Shown here: piece by piece, positions 6,114 through 14,373 of the stretch | How the letters are laid out: every line of letters begins with the position of its first letter | Position numbering within the stretch: the first letter of the stretch is position 1 | Assembly (NCBI GenBank): GCA_016198885.1 | Contig: JACQHV010000045.1 | Location: forward strand, 1 to 19,787 | From: Gammaproteobacteria bacterium | GTDB lineage: Bacteria > Pseudomonadota > Gammaproteobacteria > Eutrophobiales > Eutrophobiaceae | Direction: 5' to 3' | DNA: 19,787 nucleotides | Translations under genes and position numbers: made by a program | The notes under the pieces: generated by a model | What the model was told of the DNA's origin: nothing | What the model saw: the letters and a program-made list of their open reading frames with translations, nothing else | The model's database searches: none

Positions 6114-6422
6114 ATGCCACATCAACATGACCATACAGGTAATAACCAGCCAGGTATCCGTAACCTCATTCCGTGGATCTTTCTTGGGATCATTCTTTTC
6201 TTTCTACTGACCGAACACCGGGCGCATTTCTTCGGCATCCTGCCATATCTCCTGTTGCTTGCCTGTCCTCTTCTGCACCTGTTTCACGGACATGGTGGTC
6301 ACGGCAGACATGGGCGACGGCAAAATAATGACGACGGTAGCACAGGGCATCGACACCATGGTGGTTGTCATGGTGGTGCCGGGGACGAGGAAGGTTCCGA
6401 CGAAAAGGAGGACAAACCATGA
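6114..6422 (+). CDS. DUF2933 family His-rich membrane protein
   Basis: A 102-residue protein with one or two closely packed hydrophobic helices (about residues 18-56). It carries the DUF2933 hallmark TEHRAHFFGILPYLLLLACP, followed by LLHLFHGHGGHGRHGRR. The tail is rich in His and Gly (GHRHHGGCHGG), then acidic (GDEEGSDEKEDK). Histidine-rich tails are typical metal-binding or buffering segments, and the family is repeatedly found beside copper and other metal exporters. The molecular role is not established. The ribosome-binding site (GGGGAGGAAAC, about 6098-6108) lies inside the end of the upstream gene. The stop overlaps the next start as ATGA (6419-6422), so this is a tightly coupled operon. 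The single tail cysteine may join metal binding. Confidence 0.85.
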   Translation: MPHQHDHTGNNQPGIRNLIPWIFLGIILFFLLTEHRAHFFGILPYLLLLACPLLHLFHGHGGHGRHGRRQNNDDGSTGHRHHGGCHGGAGDEEGSDEKEDKP

Positions 6423-7075
6423 CACATGAATCAGCCTACGGCCTGTGGGGACTGGTCATCATCAATTCGCTGGTCTTCATCATCTTCGCGTTCAGCTTCG
6501 CCAAACCACAGACTACACGCGACTGGCGCAACTTCGGGATGTTCTCGGCCTTCATTGTTGCCTTGTTTACCGAGATGTACGGTTTTCCATTGACTATCTA
6601 TCTGCTCTCCGGCTGGCTGGCGAAAAACTATCCTCAGCTCGATGCACTCTCACATGAGAGCGGTCATCTCTGGCACACATTGTTCCGAATGGAGGGAAAT
6701 CCGCATTTCGACTTTTTCCACATCCTGAGTAATGTTCTCATCTTCGGTGGTTTCTGGCTGCTTTCGGCCGCCTGGAACGTGTTGTATGCAGCACAACGCA
6801 ACGGTGCCCTTGCCAGTACCGGCCCTTACGCGCACGTTCGCCATCCGCAATACCTTGCCTTTATCCTGATCATGCTCGGCTTTTTGTTACAGTGGCCGAC
6901 ATTACCCACGTTGATCATGTTTCCGATCCTGGTTTACGTATATATACGGCTCGCGCGGCGGGAGGAACAGGAAGCGCTTGTTCAATTCGGTGAAGTGTAT
7001 GCCCGGTACATGCGGCGGACACCGGCATTCATCCCGTTGATACGTTCAGAGGTTTTATCGGAGGGCCCTTCATGA
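6419..7075 (+). CDS. ICMT-like (isoprenylcysteine carboxyl methyltransferase family) membrane protein
   Basis: A 218-residue polytopic membrane protein. Start ATG 6419 is chosen for its Shine-Dalgarno AAGGAGG (6405-6411) and its ATGA overlap with the DUF2933 stop. The C-terminal half carries the ICMT/PEMT pattern: TGPYAHVRHPQYL (134-146), a helix with LGFLLQWPT, then RREEQEALVQFGEVYARY (180-197). In the family these bind S-adenosylmethionine and methylate membrane-lipid-like substrates. Prokaryotic members near metal-resistance genes have no known substrate. The N-terminal half has two or more helices and an EMYGFPLTIY segment (52-61), with histidines H79 and H83 before the core. It is the last substantial gene of the array starting at 2755, and it is convergent with phaC. 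Family confident; substrate unknown. Confidence 0.85.
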   Translation: MTHESAYGLWGLVIINSLVFIIFAFSFAKPQTTRDWRNFGMFSAFIVALFTEMYGFPLTIYLLSGWLAKNYPQLDALSHESGHLWHTLFRMEGNPHFDFFHILSNVLIFGGFWLLSAAWNVLYAAQRNGALASTGPYAHVRHPQYLAFILIMLGFLLQWPTLPTLIMFPILVYVYIRLARREEQEALVQFGEVYARYMRRTPAFIPLIRSEVLSEGPS

Positions 7076-7147
7076 TTTTCCGCTGTTTCGGCATGTACGC
7101 CGGCGCGCCCTGAAAGGAAGTTATGATTGCGTGTACTACTCCCAGGT

Positions 7148-7183
7148 AATAACTGTTAATCATGCATATTACATGTTATTTTT
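7148..7183 (+). terminator. AU-rich hairpin with T-tract after the metal operon
   Basis: Arms AATAACTGTTAAT (7148-7160) and ATTACATGTTATT (7168-7180) pair except for three central positions. They enclose the loop CATGCAT and are followed by TTT at 7181-7183, giving TTATTTTT. The position between the convergent metal operon and phaC suits a terminator for the plus-strand transcript. The stem is weak (A/T pairs), so efficiency is doubtful. The right arm overlaps the phaC stop codon. Confidence 0.4.
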
Positions 7184-8873
7184 CGAGCACATAGTTGCCG
7201 GGTGCAGGGGCGAGTGGAGGGTGACGATCACTACCCGGCCTACGTGCCGGGATCATCGGACCGCAGCATACGCTCAACCACTTCACCCAATCACCCCACC
7301 ATGAACCAAGCACTTTTTCTGTCTTCGCCCGCCAGGCTTCCGGATCCTGCAAGCCTGTGGCGTCACCCGACCAGTAACGGCGTTTCGGCGGATCGATCGG
7401 CGCGCTCAGGATGCCGATGATGTGACCGGAGGTTGCGAGCGTATAGCGCACCGGCGCGGGAACAAGACCTGCAATTTTGAAGGTCTCCTTCCATGGTGCA
7501 ATGTGATCCTGCTCGGTACCCACTACATAGAGTGGCGCATGGATGCGCCGGAGATCAATGGAACGTCCGTCGAGTACCAGCGCATCCGGTTCAACCAGGC
7601 GATTTTCAAGATAGAATTTGCGCAGATAAAAGCTGTGCATGGCCTTCGGCAGTCGTGTGCAGTCAACGTTCCACTGCAACACGTCCATGGGTGGTGGAGC
7701 ATCTCCGTATAGATAACTCTGGACCACATAACGCCAGATGAGGCCGTTCGGACGCAACCAGCGGAAAGACGAGCCCATATCGCGACCGTCGAGGAACCCG
7801 TTTTCCTCCATCCTCTGCTCAAGCCACCGGATGCTGTCTTCGGTGATGAAGGCATCAATATCGCCCGGATTGCTGAAGTCGATCAGCGTCGTCAACAATG
7901 TCCAGTGATCAACAGGTGGTGTCGCTTTTTTATCCTGTGCAACCCAGGCCATCAGTGCGGTAAGCAATGTGCCTCCGATACAGTAACCGACTGCGTGCAC
8001 TCCCGGCACGCCGCAGATTTCACGCGCGGTGTCGATGATCGCATGCGCGCCCTGGATGAGATAGTCATCAAAGCTGGTATTACACATTTCCGGACCAGGA
8101 TTTTTCCAGCTCGTGACGAAGACCGTGAATCCCTGGTTGACGAGGTGACGGATCAGGCTCTTGTCCGGCGCAAGATCAAGGATGTAATACTTGTTGATCC
8201 AGGGTGCGATAATAACAACAGGTATGTTGTGGACTTCGCGCGTGACCGGAACGTACTGGATTACCTCCAGCAACTCATTACGGAACACGATCTCCCCGGA
8301 GGTGCAGGCAATATCCTTGCCGATCTTGTAGGCATCCTCGTCTACCATGCTGATATCGCCTTTGCGGAGATCAGCAAGCCATTGTTTGTATCCCTGTGCC
8401 AGGCTCATACCCCCCGTGGCGATGAATCTGTTGAGTGCTGCGGGGTTGGTCCACAGGAAGTTGCCGGGTGCCATGGCATTAAGGACCTGCCTCGCCCAGA
8501 ATGCGGCCTGCCGCCGCGTCTTCTCCGGCACGCCCGGGGTGGCAAAGACGGCGTCTTCGATGGCACGCGTGCAAAGCAGGTAGTATTCTTTCAGGAAATC
8601 GAACCAGGGGCTCTCGGTCCAGGCCTTGTCCTGGAATCGTTCATCGTAGACGACGGGAGCAACGACACAACAATCCGGGGCAGAGTTTCCCACGGCACGT
8701 TTCAGAACCTGCTGCTGAACCTTAAACAGGTCCGCATAGAATTCCTGCAATCTCTGATGTAATTTTTCGGGGTGCCTGCCCCATGCCTCGACAACGGCTG
8801 AACAGGCAGGGACAATCCCGAAGGGATCGAAGGTATTTACCCATAATTTCGTATTGTCAGTTTTATCAGCCAT
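7176..8873 (-). CDS. phaC: Class I poly(3-hydroxyalkanoate) synthase PhaC
   Basis: A 565-residue PHA synthase, which polymerises (R)-3-hydroxyacyl-CoA into storage polyester at the granule surface. The lipase-like box is GYCIGG with catalytic Cys298. The partner residues are probably Asp456 in TEQDHIAPW and His484 in SGHIIGI. Other landmarks are VVIIAPWINKYYILDL (219-234), the FVTSWKNPG segment and LPKAMHSFYLR (408-418). Length and the absence of phaE or phaR beside it fit class I. In the usual WNADxTxLP motif this copy reads WNVDCTRLP (401-409), placing an extra cysteine near the active site. No phaA, phaB or phasin gene is present, so it is a stand-alone gene. The ATG at 8873 has only a weak upstream ribosome-binding site. 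A promoter candidate lies at 8898-8927. Confidence 0.95.
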   Translation of the reverse strand: MADKTDNTKLWVNTFDPFGIVPACSAVVEAWGRHPEKLHQRLQEFYADLFKVQQQVLKRAVGNSAPDCCVVAPVVYDERFQDKAWTESPWFDFLKEYYLLCTRAIEDAVFATPGVPEKTRRQAAFWARQVLNAMAPGNFLWTNPAALNRFIATGGMSLAQGYKQWLADLRKGDISMVDEDAYKIGKDIACTSGEIVFRNELLEVIQYVPVTREVHNIPVVIIAPWINKYYILDLAPDKSLIRHLVNQGFTVFVTSWKNPGPEMCNTSFDDYLIQGAHAIIDTAREICGVPGVHAVGYCIGGTLLTALMAWVAQDKKATPPVDHWTLLTTLIDFSNPGDIDAFITEDSIRWLEQRMEENGFLDGRDMGSSFRWLRPNGLIWRYVVQSYLYGDAPPPMDVLQWNVDCTRLPKAMHSFYLRKFYLENRLVEPDALVLDGRSIDLRRIHAPLYVVGTEQDHIAPWKETFKIAGLVPAPVRYTLATSGHIIGILSAPIDPPKRRYWSGDATGLQDPEAWRAKTEKVLGSWWGDWVKWLSVCCGPMIPARRPGSDRHPPLAPAPGNYVLEK

Positions 8874-8897
8874 GTCGCACCATCAGGTATTCACGAA

Positions 8898-8927
8898 ATA
8901 TAATTGATTGAGCGTACCATCCTTGAA
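8898..8927 (-). promoter_or_regulatory. Candidate sigma-70 promoter for phaC
   Basis: On the minus strand, a -35-like TTCAAG (8927-8922) is followed after 18 nt by a -10-like TTATAT (8903-8898), about 25 nt before the phaC start. The hexamers are moderate matches only. Confidence 0.3.
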
Positions 8928-8959
8928 CGATGAAAGCGAATCGTCATGTACAGGATAAC

Positions 8960-8971
8960 CCGGAATTCCGG
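8960..8971. repeat. 12-bp perfect palindrome in the phaC-putA gap
   Basis: CCGGAATTCCGG lies within the 252-nt gap between the phaC start (8873) and the putA stop (9126), upstream of the phaC promoter candidate. It could be an operator, but a palindrome of this length can arise by chance. The rest of the gap shows no convincing gene. Confidence 0.3.
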
Positions 8972-9125
8972 ATCGGTACGAGGAGCATATATTAACCTAT
9001 TATGTAATGCGGGGTCTGTGGCAACGTCCGGCACAGGAGTTTATAAGGACGTTATATATGTAGATAGTTACGGGGGCAAGGAGTGGGTGTTGGAACTGGA
9101 ATTTACTTTCCACGTTTTATTTTTA

Positions 9126-12116
9126 TCAATGAGTATCAGCACCGGGAGCGTATCCACGTCGCAGGGTATTCTCCGTTATAGTCTGCGGTATAACAAATTG
9201 CAGCAGATAATCCGGTCCACCGGCCTTGCTACCTAAACCACTCATGCGGAATCCACCAAACGGTTGACGGCCGACCACGGCGCCGGTAATCCTGCGATTG
9301 ATGTAAAGGTTGCCTGCCTGGAACACGCGTTTTGCCAATTCAATATTCTCAGGATTACGTGAATAAATACCTCCTGTAAGCGCATAACGTGTGTTGTTTG
9401 CAATCTCCAGTGCTTCGTTAAAATTACGCGCTGCGATCACCGAGAGCACCGGACCGAAGATTTCTTCCTGGGCCAGGAATGAATCCCGCTGCACATCAGA
9501 AAATATATTGGGGCCAACAAAATAACCTTGCATCATTTTCCGGCAATCGATCTCCAGGACAACCCGGGCTTCGTGCTTGCCGCGCTCGATTGCTTCCAAT
9601 ATCCGTGTCTGTGCAGCCGCCGAGATTACGGGACCAAATTGCACACCCGGATCCACAGGATTGCCAATACACAAGCATTGCGTTGCCTCAACAAGACGAT
9701 TCAGAAAATGTGCATTATGTGAACCAACCACGATGACGCGTGAGGCTGCACTGCATTTCTGGCCTTGATAACCGAATGCTGAGTGCACCACGCCGGGAAC
9801 AGCGTCATCGAGGTCAGCATCACTATCGATAATAATCGCATTTTTACCACCCATCTCCACAATTACATGTTTAAAATGGTTCTGTGTATCATTCAGTGTT
9901 GCAGCCGCCTGCACGATCCCCCGCCCCACTTCAAGAGATCCAGTAAAGGCGATGAAATGAATCCGCGGATGATGAACCAGAAAATCGCCGACCGTATTGC
10001 CTGCACCAGGTAGAAACTGCACGACACCTTTGGGGATTCCGGCTTCATGCAGTAAAGCGACAAGATGTGCAGCAATTATCGGTGTCTGTGATGAGGGTTT
10101 GAGTATGACTGTATTACCAGTCACGATGGCGGCAGATAGCATACCGGTCAGTATCGCCAGCGGAAAATTCCATGGTGGTATGATTGCACCAACTCCTCGC
10201 GGCCTGTGCTGCCAGACATTATCCTCTCCTGCGACCCGCCGCCCGCGCTCTACACCCAGTATTTGTGCCGATTGCGCATAGTAATTAAGAAAATCAATCG
10301 CCTCAGTCACATTGGCGTCCGCCTCACGCCAGGTCTTGCCAGCCTCGATGATCTCCCATGCGGCGAATTCATCGCGAAGCTGGTGCAGCAACTCTGCTGT
10401 GCGTAAAAGATATTGCGCCCGTTCCTTCATTGATCGACTTGACCATTGTTGCAAAGAGCGATGCGCGCCGGCAATCGCATTCTCCGCTTCGGCCTTGCCG
10501 GCGCTTGCTACACGCCCGACAATTTCTTCTTTATAAGCAGGATTGACAGATTCAATAAAGTTGTCTGTCATGCATTCCTTGCCATCGATGATCAACGGAT
10601 AAACCCGGTTCAATTTACGCCGCACCCGTTCGATCGCCTGCTGAAATTGCTCACGTTCTTCTGGTGTCGAAAAGCGATGCAATGGTTCATTGAGAAAATT
10701 CACCGATACCGTTTTTGGTGCCGATTTTGGTTGTGGTTTTTGAACAATCCTGATCTGCATTGCATCTGGTACAGCCAGCAATTCATGTTCCGGCCTTTGC
10801 GAAAGCATGCTCATATTCTGAAACGACTGGCTGGATGAATTTTCCAGCAAACGGCGTGTGAGATACGCCATTCCGGAAATCAACTCGCCGAATGGCAAGT
10901 ACATCCGCAAGGGATGACCGAGTCCGAGTACGGCATCTTCGAGTGCCGGGGCCATTCCATACAACATCTGATATTCAAATTGACTGGCAGCAAAACCGTA
11001 TTTTTCAGCGAGAGCGTGTGCCAATGCGATGCTGCGTACATTATGCGTGGCGACCGCAATGTGAACATACGGCTGACTTGCGAATAACAGCTGCAGGCAA
11101 TGTTCATAATTCGCATCGGTTGTATTTTTTCCGTCCCACACCGGTACCTGCCAGCCCTGCTGCCGGGCAATGATTGTTTCATAATCCCAATATGCACCAC
11201 GCACCAGCCGCACAGTCACCGGGGCACTACGCGTCTTGCTCCAGGCAATGAGATCAAGTAAATCTGTCTCGGTTTCTCTGAGATATGCTTGTAACGCAAT
11301 ACACCCATCCGGCCAATCGCGGAACTCGGACTCCGACAGCAAGGTAATAAAACAATTCAGAATGATTGGTTTGTATTCATATTGCTCCATATCAAGACAA
11401 ATGGACACACCACTATCTCTGGCACAAAGAAAGATCGGTCTCAATCTTTCAGCGAGATGTGTAACGCTACCCTTCAGATCCGCAGGGTTCATTTGTGAGT
11501 ACAGCGAGGATGCCTTGATGGAAAGATTGACATGCAGATGAGAGGAGGTAGTTGTTGTATATGCTGGCTGTAATTTCCCATCAAGTAACTGCAATATCTC
11601 CATATACTGGCGTTGATAATTAAGCGCCTCTGCTTCACTCACTGTGGCCTCACCGAGAAGATCAAGACTGACATCGATTCCACGAGCACGTAGACGCAAC
11701 GCTGTTGAAAGCGCTTCAATAATATCATTGCCCCCCAGAAAACGTCGCGCAACGCGACGTACCGCCGCACGTAATGCCGCGGCAATCAATCTGTCACCAA
11801 ACCGGCCGTGTACATGTTCAAGTCCGAACCGGATCGCCCCGCCGAATGGAAAATCATCATCCGGGAAATATGCACGTAAATGCCCGACAAGATCGACATC
11901 ATCCGTCAGTGCTGGCAGCACATCTATAAAACGCAAGGCACGCACACGGAACAACTCGTTTTCCATGATTCTTTGCAGGAATTGTGTAAGCCAGCGATCT
12001 GTCGGGTATGCTTCATTCGCATGGCTGCGCAGCGCAGCAAGTAAATAATGGCCGGTTTCCAATGTCCACTGTTCGATGTCGGCACTGGTTGCAGAATACG
12101 AGAATATTTGGTTCAT
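9126..12116 (-). CDS. putA: Bifunctional proline dehydrogenase / P5C dehydrogenase PutA (minimalist type)
   Basis: A 996-residue enzyme that oxidises proline to glutamate in two steps, channelling the pyrroline-5-carboxylate intermediate. The N-terminal half is an FAD-dependent PRODH barrel: SIKASSLYSQMNP (199-211), LDMEQYEYKP (241-250), RLVRGAYWDYE (303-313), and YLTRRLLEN (418-426), whose arginines bind substrate carboxylate. The C-terminal half is an NAD+ aldehyde dehydrogenase: PPWNFP (647-652), FTGSLEVG (724-731), Glu754 in EMGGKN and catalytic Cys788 in GQKCSA. The length, the absence of an N-terminal ribbon-helix-helix domain and the lack of a C-terminal extra domain mark the short type A PutA. 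It should therefore not repress its own gene. No clear Shine-Dalgarno precedes the ATG. It diverges from ald across a 222-nt gap. Confidence 0.97.
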   Translation of the reverse strand: MNQIFSYSATSADIEQWTLETGHYLLAALRSHANEAYPTDRWLTQFLQRIMENELFRVRALRFIDVLPALTDDVDLVGHLRAYFPDDDFPFGGAIRFGLEHVHGRFGDRLIAAALRAAVRRVARRFLGGNDIIEALSTALRLRARGIDVSLDLLGEATVSEAEALNYQRQYMEILQLLDGKLQPAYTTTTSSHLHVNLSIKASSLYSQMNPADLKGSVTHLAERLRPIFLCARDSGVSICLDMEQYEYKPIILNCFITLLSESEFRDWPDGCIALQAYLRETETDLLDLIAWSKTRSAPVTVRLVRGAYWDYETIIARQQGWQVPVWDGKNTTDANYEHCLQLLFASQPYVHIAVATHNVRSIALAHALAEKYGFAASQFEYQMLYGMAPALEDAVLGLGHPLRMYLPFGELISGMAYLTRRLLENSSSQSFQNMSMLSQRPEHELLAVPDAMQIRIVQKPQPKSAPKTVSVNFLNEPLHRFSTPEEREQFQQAIERVRRKLNRVYPLIIDGKECMTDNFIESVNPAYKEEIVGRVASAGKAEAENAIAGAHRSLQQWSSRSMKERAQYLLRTAELLHQLRDEFAAWEIIEAGKTWREADANVTEAIDFLNYYAQSAQILGVERGRRVAGEDNVWQHRPRGVGAIIPPWNFPLAILTGMLSAAIVTGNTVILKPSSQTPIIAAHLVALLHEAGIPKGVVQFLPGAGNTVGDFLVHHPRIHFIAFTGSLEVGRGIVQAAATLNDTQNHFKHVIVEMGGKNAIIIDSDADLDDAVPGVVHSAFGYQGQKCSAASRVIVVGSHNAHFLNRLVEATQCLCIGNPVDPGVQFGPVISAAAQTRILEAIERGKHEARVVLEIDCRKMMQGYFVGPNIFSDVQRDSFLAQEEIFGPVLSVIAARNFNEALEIANNTRYALTGGIYSRNPENIELAKRVFQAGNLYINRRITGAVVGRQPFGGFRMSGLGSKAGGPDYLLQFVIPQTITENTLRRGYAPGADTH

Positions 12117-12338
12117 ATTTTGCGTAACAATATAATCTTGCAGGCCATATCGTAATTATAGAATTTACAGGAAACTCATACCTGTTAAGTTGAATAAAAA
12201 CCTTCTTCAGAACTTCTACAACATTTGCTGATAACATTAAAATTTGATAATCGCGCACAGCTGGAGTTCTATCATCAAACGTGCTAGAAATTATGTGTAT
12301 AAAAAGCTGGTAAAAATCACTATTTCAGGACATTGCGG
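12117..12338. promoter_or_regulatory. Divergent putA-ald intergenic region
   Basis: This AT-rich 222-nt spacer must hold the promoters of both genes. For putA, a perfect -10 TATAAT is read on the minus strand at 12160-12155, without a good -35. For ald, TATAAA at 12298-12303 is a possible -10, and AGGA at 12327-12330 is the ribosome-binding site 8 nt before the ATG at 12339. Shared control by an amino-acid-responsive regulator such as Lrp is plausible, but no clear operator is visible. Confidence 0.4.
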
Positions 12339-13454
12339 ATGGATATCAGTGTAGTCAAGGAGATCAAGGATCGCGAACAGCGGGTGGCATTGACGCCTGA
12401 CGGCGCGCATAAGCTGATTCAGGCCGGACACTGCATTTGCGTCGAACATAATGCCGGAGCGGGCTCTGGATTCACTGATGAACAATACCTGGCGGCGGGC
12501 GCATCTATTGTAGACACCAATATTGCCTGGTCTACGAATCTGGTTCTGAAGGTTAAGGAACCGCTTGCATCCGAATATTCTTATCTAAATGGCCAGATCC
12601 TGTTTACATTTCTGCATCTTTCCGGTGTAGAAGCTTTACTTACAAAAGCGTTACTTAAACACAAAGTTACGGCGATCGCCTACGAGACTATTGAGGATAA
12701 AAATGGCCGCTTCCCGCTACTCGCCCCAATGAGCGCCATTGCGGGGAATATGGCCGCCCTGATCGGCGCTTACTACCTTGCCAAACACCATCAGGGGAAT
12801 GGAACACAGCTGGGGCGTGTGCTCGGTAAACGGAATGGGAAGGTCATGGTGGTGGGCGACGGCGTGGTAGGTATGCATTCTGCAATAACCGCTGCCGGCA
12901 TGGGAGCTAAAGTCTTCCTATGTGCCAGGAGAAGGACAAAGTATACAAACCTCCCCCTCCCCCTGCGCGTTGGGATCGGTTATTTAAAACTGAATCCAGT
13001 GAATCTCGCTGAATATTTACCCGATATGGATTTATTAATCGGTGCTGTGCTGGCACCCGGTGCCCGCGCTCCCCGGCTGATCACGGAGTCTATGGTGAAA
13101 CAGATGCAGCCGGGTGCAGTGATCGTGGACGTAAGTATTGACCAGGGCGGTTGCGTGGAGACGTCCCGCCCTACCTCACATTCGGATCCTATCTTCATCA
13201 AGCACAATGTGATCCATTACTGCGTCACTAATATGCCGGGTGCTTATCCACGCACTTCGACTATTGCACTGACCAATGCCACCCTCCCCTATATACTCCG
13301 GCTGGCCAACAAGGGAGTACGCGTGCTGCGCCATGATCCACATTTCGCGAGGGGTGTGAATACCTGTAATGGATTTATTACCTGCCAACCCGTGGCTGTT
13401 GCCCTGCAACTTGAATCACAATACAAACCATTAATAGAAATCACTCTCAACTAA
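12339..13454 (+). CDS. ald: Alanine dehydrogenase with variant coenzyme loop
   Basis: A 371-residue alanine dehydrogenase, which converts L-alanine and NAD(P)+ to pyruvate, ammonia and NAD(P)H. Conserved residues are present: KVKEP with Lys73, H93 in FTFLHLS, Asp267 in DVSIDQGG, NMPGAYPRTST (298-308) and LTNATLPY (311-318). The Rossmann glycine motif is VVGDGVVG (171-178). The end of the second beta strand normally carries an Asp that binds the NAD ribose (ILD-type). Here it reads KVFLCARRRTKY (191-202), with no acid and three arginines. That could mean NADP preference or a pair of compensating frameshifts, since the adjacent DNA is C-rich. The start was set at ATG 12339; an in-frame TTG at 12333 is too close to the AGGA ribosome-binding site. 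It stands alone, divergent from putA. Confidence 0.93.
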   Translation: MDISVVKEIKDREQRVALTPDGAHKLIQAGHCICVEHNAGAGSGFTDEQYLAAGASIVDTNIAWSTNLVLKVKEPLASEYSYLNGQILFTFLHLSGVEALLTKALLKHKVTAIAYETIEDKNGRFPLLAPMSAIAGNMAALIGAYYLAKHHQGNGTQLGRVLGKRNGKVMVVGDGVVGMHSAITAAGMGAKVFLCARRRTKYTNLPLPLRVGIGYLKLNPVNLAEYLPDMDLLIGAVLAPGARAPRLITESMVKQMQPGAVIVDVSIDQGGCVETSRPTSHSDPIFIKHNVIHYCVTNMPGAYPRTSTIALTNATLPYILRLANKGVRVLRHDPHFARGVNTCNGFITCQPVAVALQLESQYKPLIEITLN

Positions 13455-13503
13455 ATTTTTATTCATTGATTTGGAATTCTGTGATAATCAAATATTGCAT
13501 AAC

Positions 13504-13531
13504 TTGTAAAGGGACCGTGAAATGCAATAAT
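13504..13531 (+). promoter_or_regulatory. Weak promoter candidate for ABC exporter
   Basis: TTGTAA (13504-13509) and AATAAT (13526-13531) are separated by 16 nt in the ald-ABC gap, giving a leader of about 70 nt before ATG 13609. The rest of this 154-nt gap contains only a loose TTGATT/AATCAA inverted pair without a T-tract. Confidence 0.25.
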
Positions 13532-13608
13532 GCAAATTATACAAATCTGAACTTCGGTATCAAAAATTAATCTGCCAGCTGTTTCCATTTACATTATCCG
13601 CGTCCACA

Positions 13609-14373
13609 ATGCGTAATACCATCGAAGTGCAACATCTCACCAAACGCTATGGGCCAGTGTCTGCCGTGGCTGACATCAGTTTCACGGTCCCCGAATGTTC
13701 CATCTGTGCTTTGCTGGGCACAAACGGCGCGGGCAAAACCACTACTCTCGCCGTTTTGCTGGGACTGTTGATCCCTGATCAAGGCCGGGTCAGCATTTTG
13801 GGTGAGGATATGTTAAGGCATCGTTATCGGGTACTTCCACGCATGAATTTCTCATCACCTTACGTAGATCTTCCTCAACGTTTGACAGTGACAGAAAATC
13901 TTGAGATCTACGCTCGACTTTACGGAGTGCATTCACGCGCCGGCAGGATTACCGAACTGGCTGAAGTGCTGGACCTGACGGGTCTACTTGACCGCCCATA
14001 TCGCACACTGTCTGCAGGTCAGAAGACGCGCGTTGCCCTGGCCAAGGCGCTTATCAACCAGCCAGAAGTACTGTTGCTGGATGAGCCTACGGCATCACTT
14101 GATCCCGACTCTGCTGATCGCATCCGGACTTATTTAACCAATTACCAGAGCACCACCCGCGCGACTATCCTGTTAGCCTCGCACAACATGGCTGAAGTTG
14201 AGCGCATTTGCAGACAGGTCATGATCATGCGTGCCGGCCGAATCGTGGACGCAGGGCAACCTGAAAATCTTATTGCGCGTTACGGAAGAAGGACTTTGGA
14301 AGAGGTGTTTCTGGATGTTATCCGCAGCGATTTGCAGGGTGAGGTCGCTGAAAGAAGCGCTAGCGTAGCATGA
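13609..14373 (+). CDS. ABC transporter ATP-binding protein (ABC-2 exporter type)
   Basis: A 254-residue ATPase that would power the permease encoded next. Walker A is GTNGAGKTT (37-45; Thr replaces the usual Pro), the signature is LSAGQ (134-138), Walker B is VLLLDEP (154-160), the D-loop is SLD, and the H-loop His is 192 in ASHN. The Q-loop region reads PRMNFSSPYVDLPQRLT (77-93), where the usual glutamine appears replaced by Asn80. I recall this in a subgroup of ABC-2 ATPases. The tail EEVFLDVIR (231-239) is typical of drug, lipid or polysaccharide exporter ATPases. No Shine-Dalgarno precedes the ATG. Its stop overlaps the permease start as ATGA (14370-14373). The substrate cannot be read from the sequence. 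Confidence 0.93.
   Translation: MRNTIEVQHLTKRYGPVSAVADISFTVPECSICALLGTNGAGKTTTLAVLLGLLIPDQGRVSILGEDMLRHRYRVLPRMNFSSPYVDLPQRLTVTENLEIYARLYGVHSRAGRITELAEVLDLTGLLDRPYRTLSAGQKTRVALAKALINQPEVLLLDEPTASLDPDSADRIRTYLTNYQSTTRATILLASHNMAEVERICRQVMIMRAGRIVDAGQPENLIARYGRRTLEEVFLDVIRSDLQGEVAERSASVA

Noticed and set aside
6365..6418. Upstream ATG for the ICMT-like gene
   Set aside because: This stretch encodes the His-rich DUF2933 tail in another frame; ATG 6419 has the Shine-Dalgarno and ATGA coupling.
7905..8762. A 285-codon open frame on the plus strand inside phaC
   Set aside because: It is fully antisense to a convincing PhaC with all catalytic motifs, and its translation has no recognisable domain or ribosome-binding site.
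8946..9236. A 96-codon plus-strand frame between phaC and putA
   Set aside because: Its second part is antisense to the conserved PutA C-terminus, it lacks a Shine-Dalgarno, and the product is low in protein-like features.
12333..12338. TTG start for alanine dehydrogenase
   Set aside because: Only 2 nt from the AGGA ribosome-binding site; ATG 12339 is properly spaced and matches the family's N-terminus.
13469..13492. TTGATT...AATCAA inverted pair after ald as terminator
   Set aside because: Only a 6-bp A/T-rich stem with a long loop and no T-tract.
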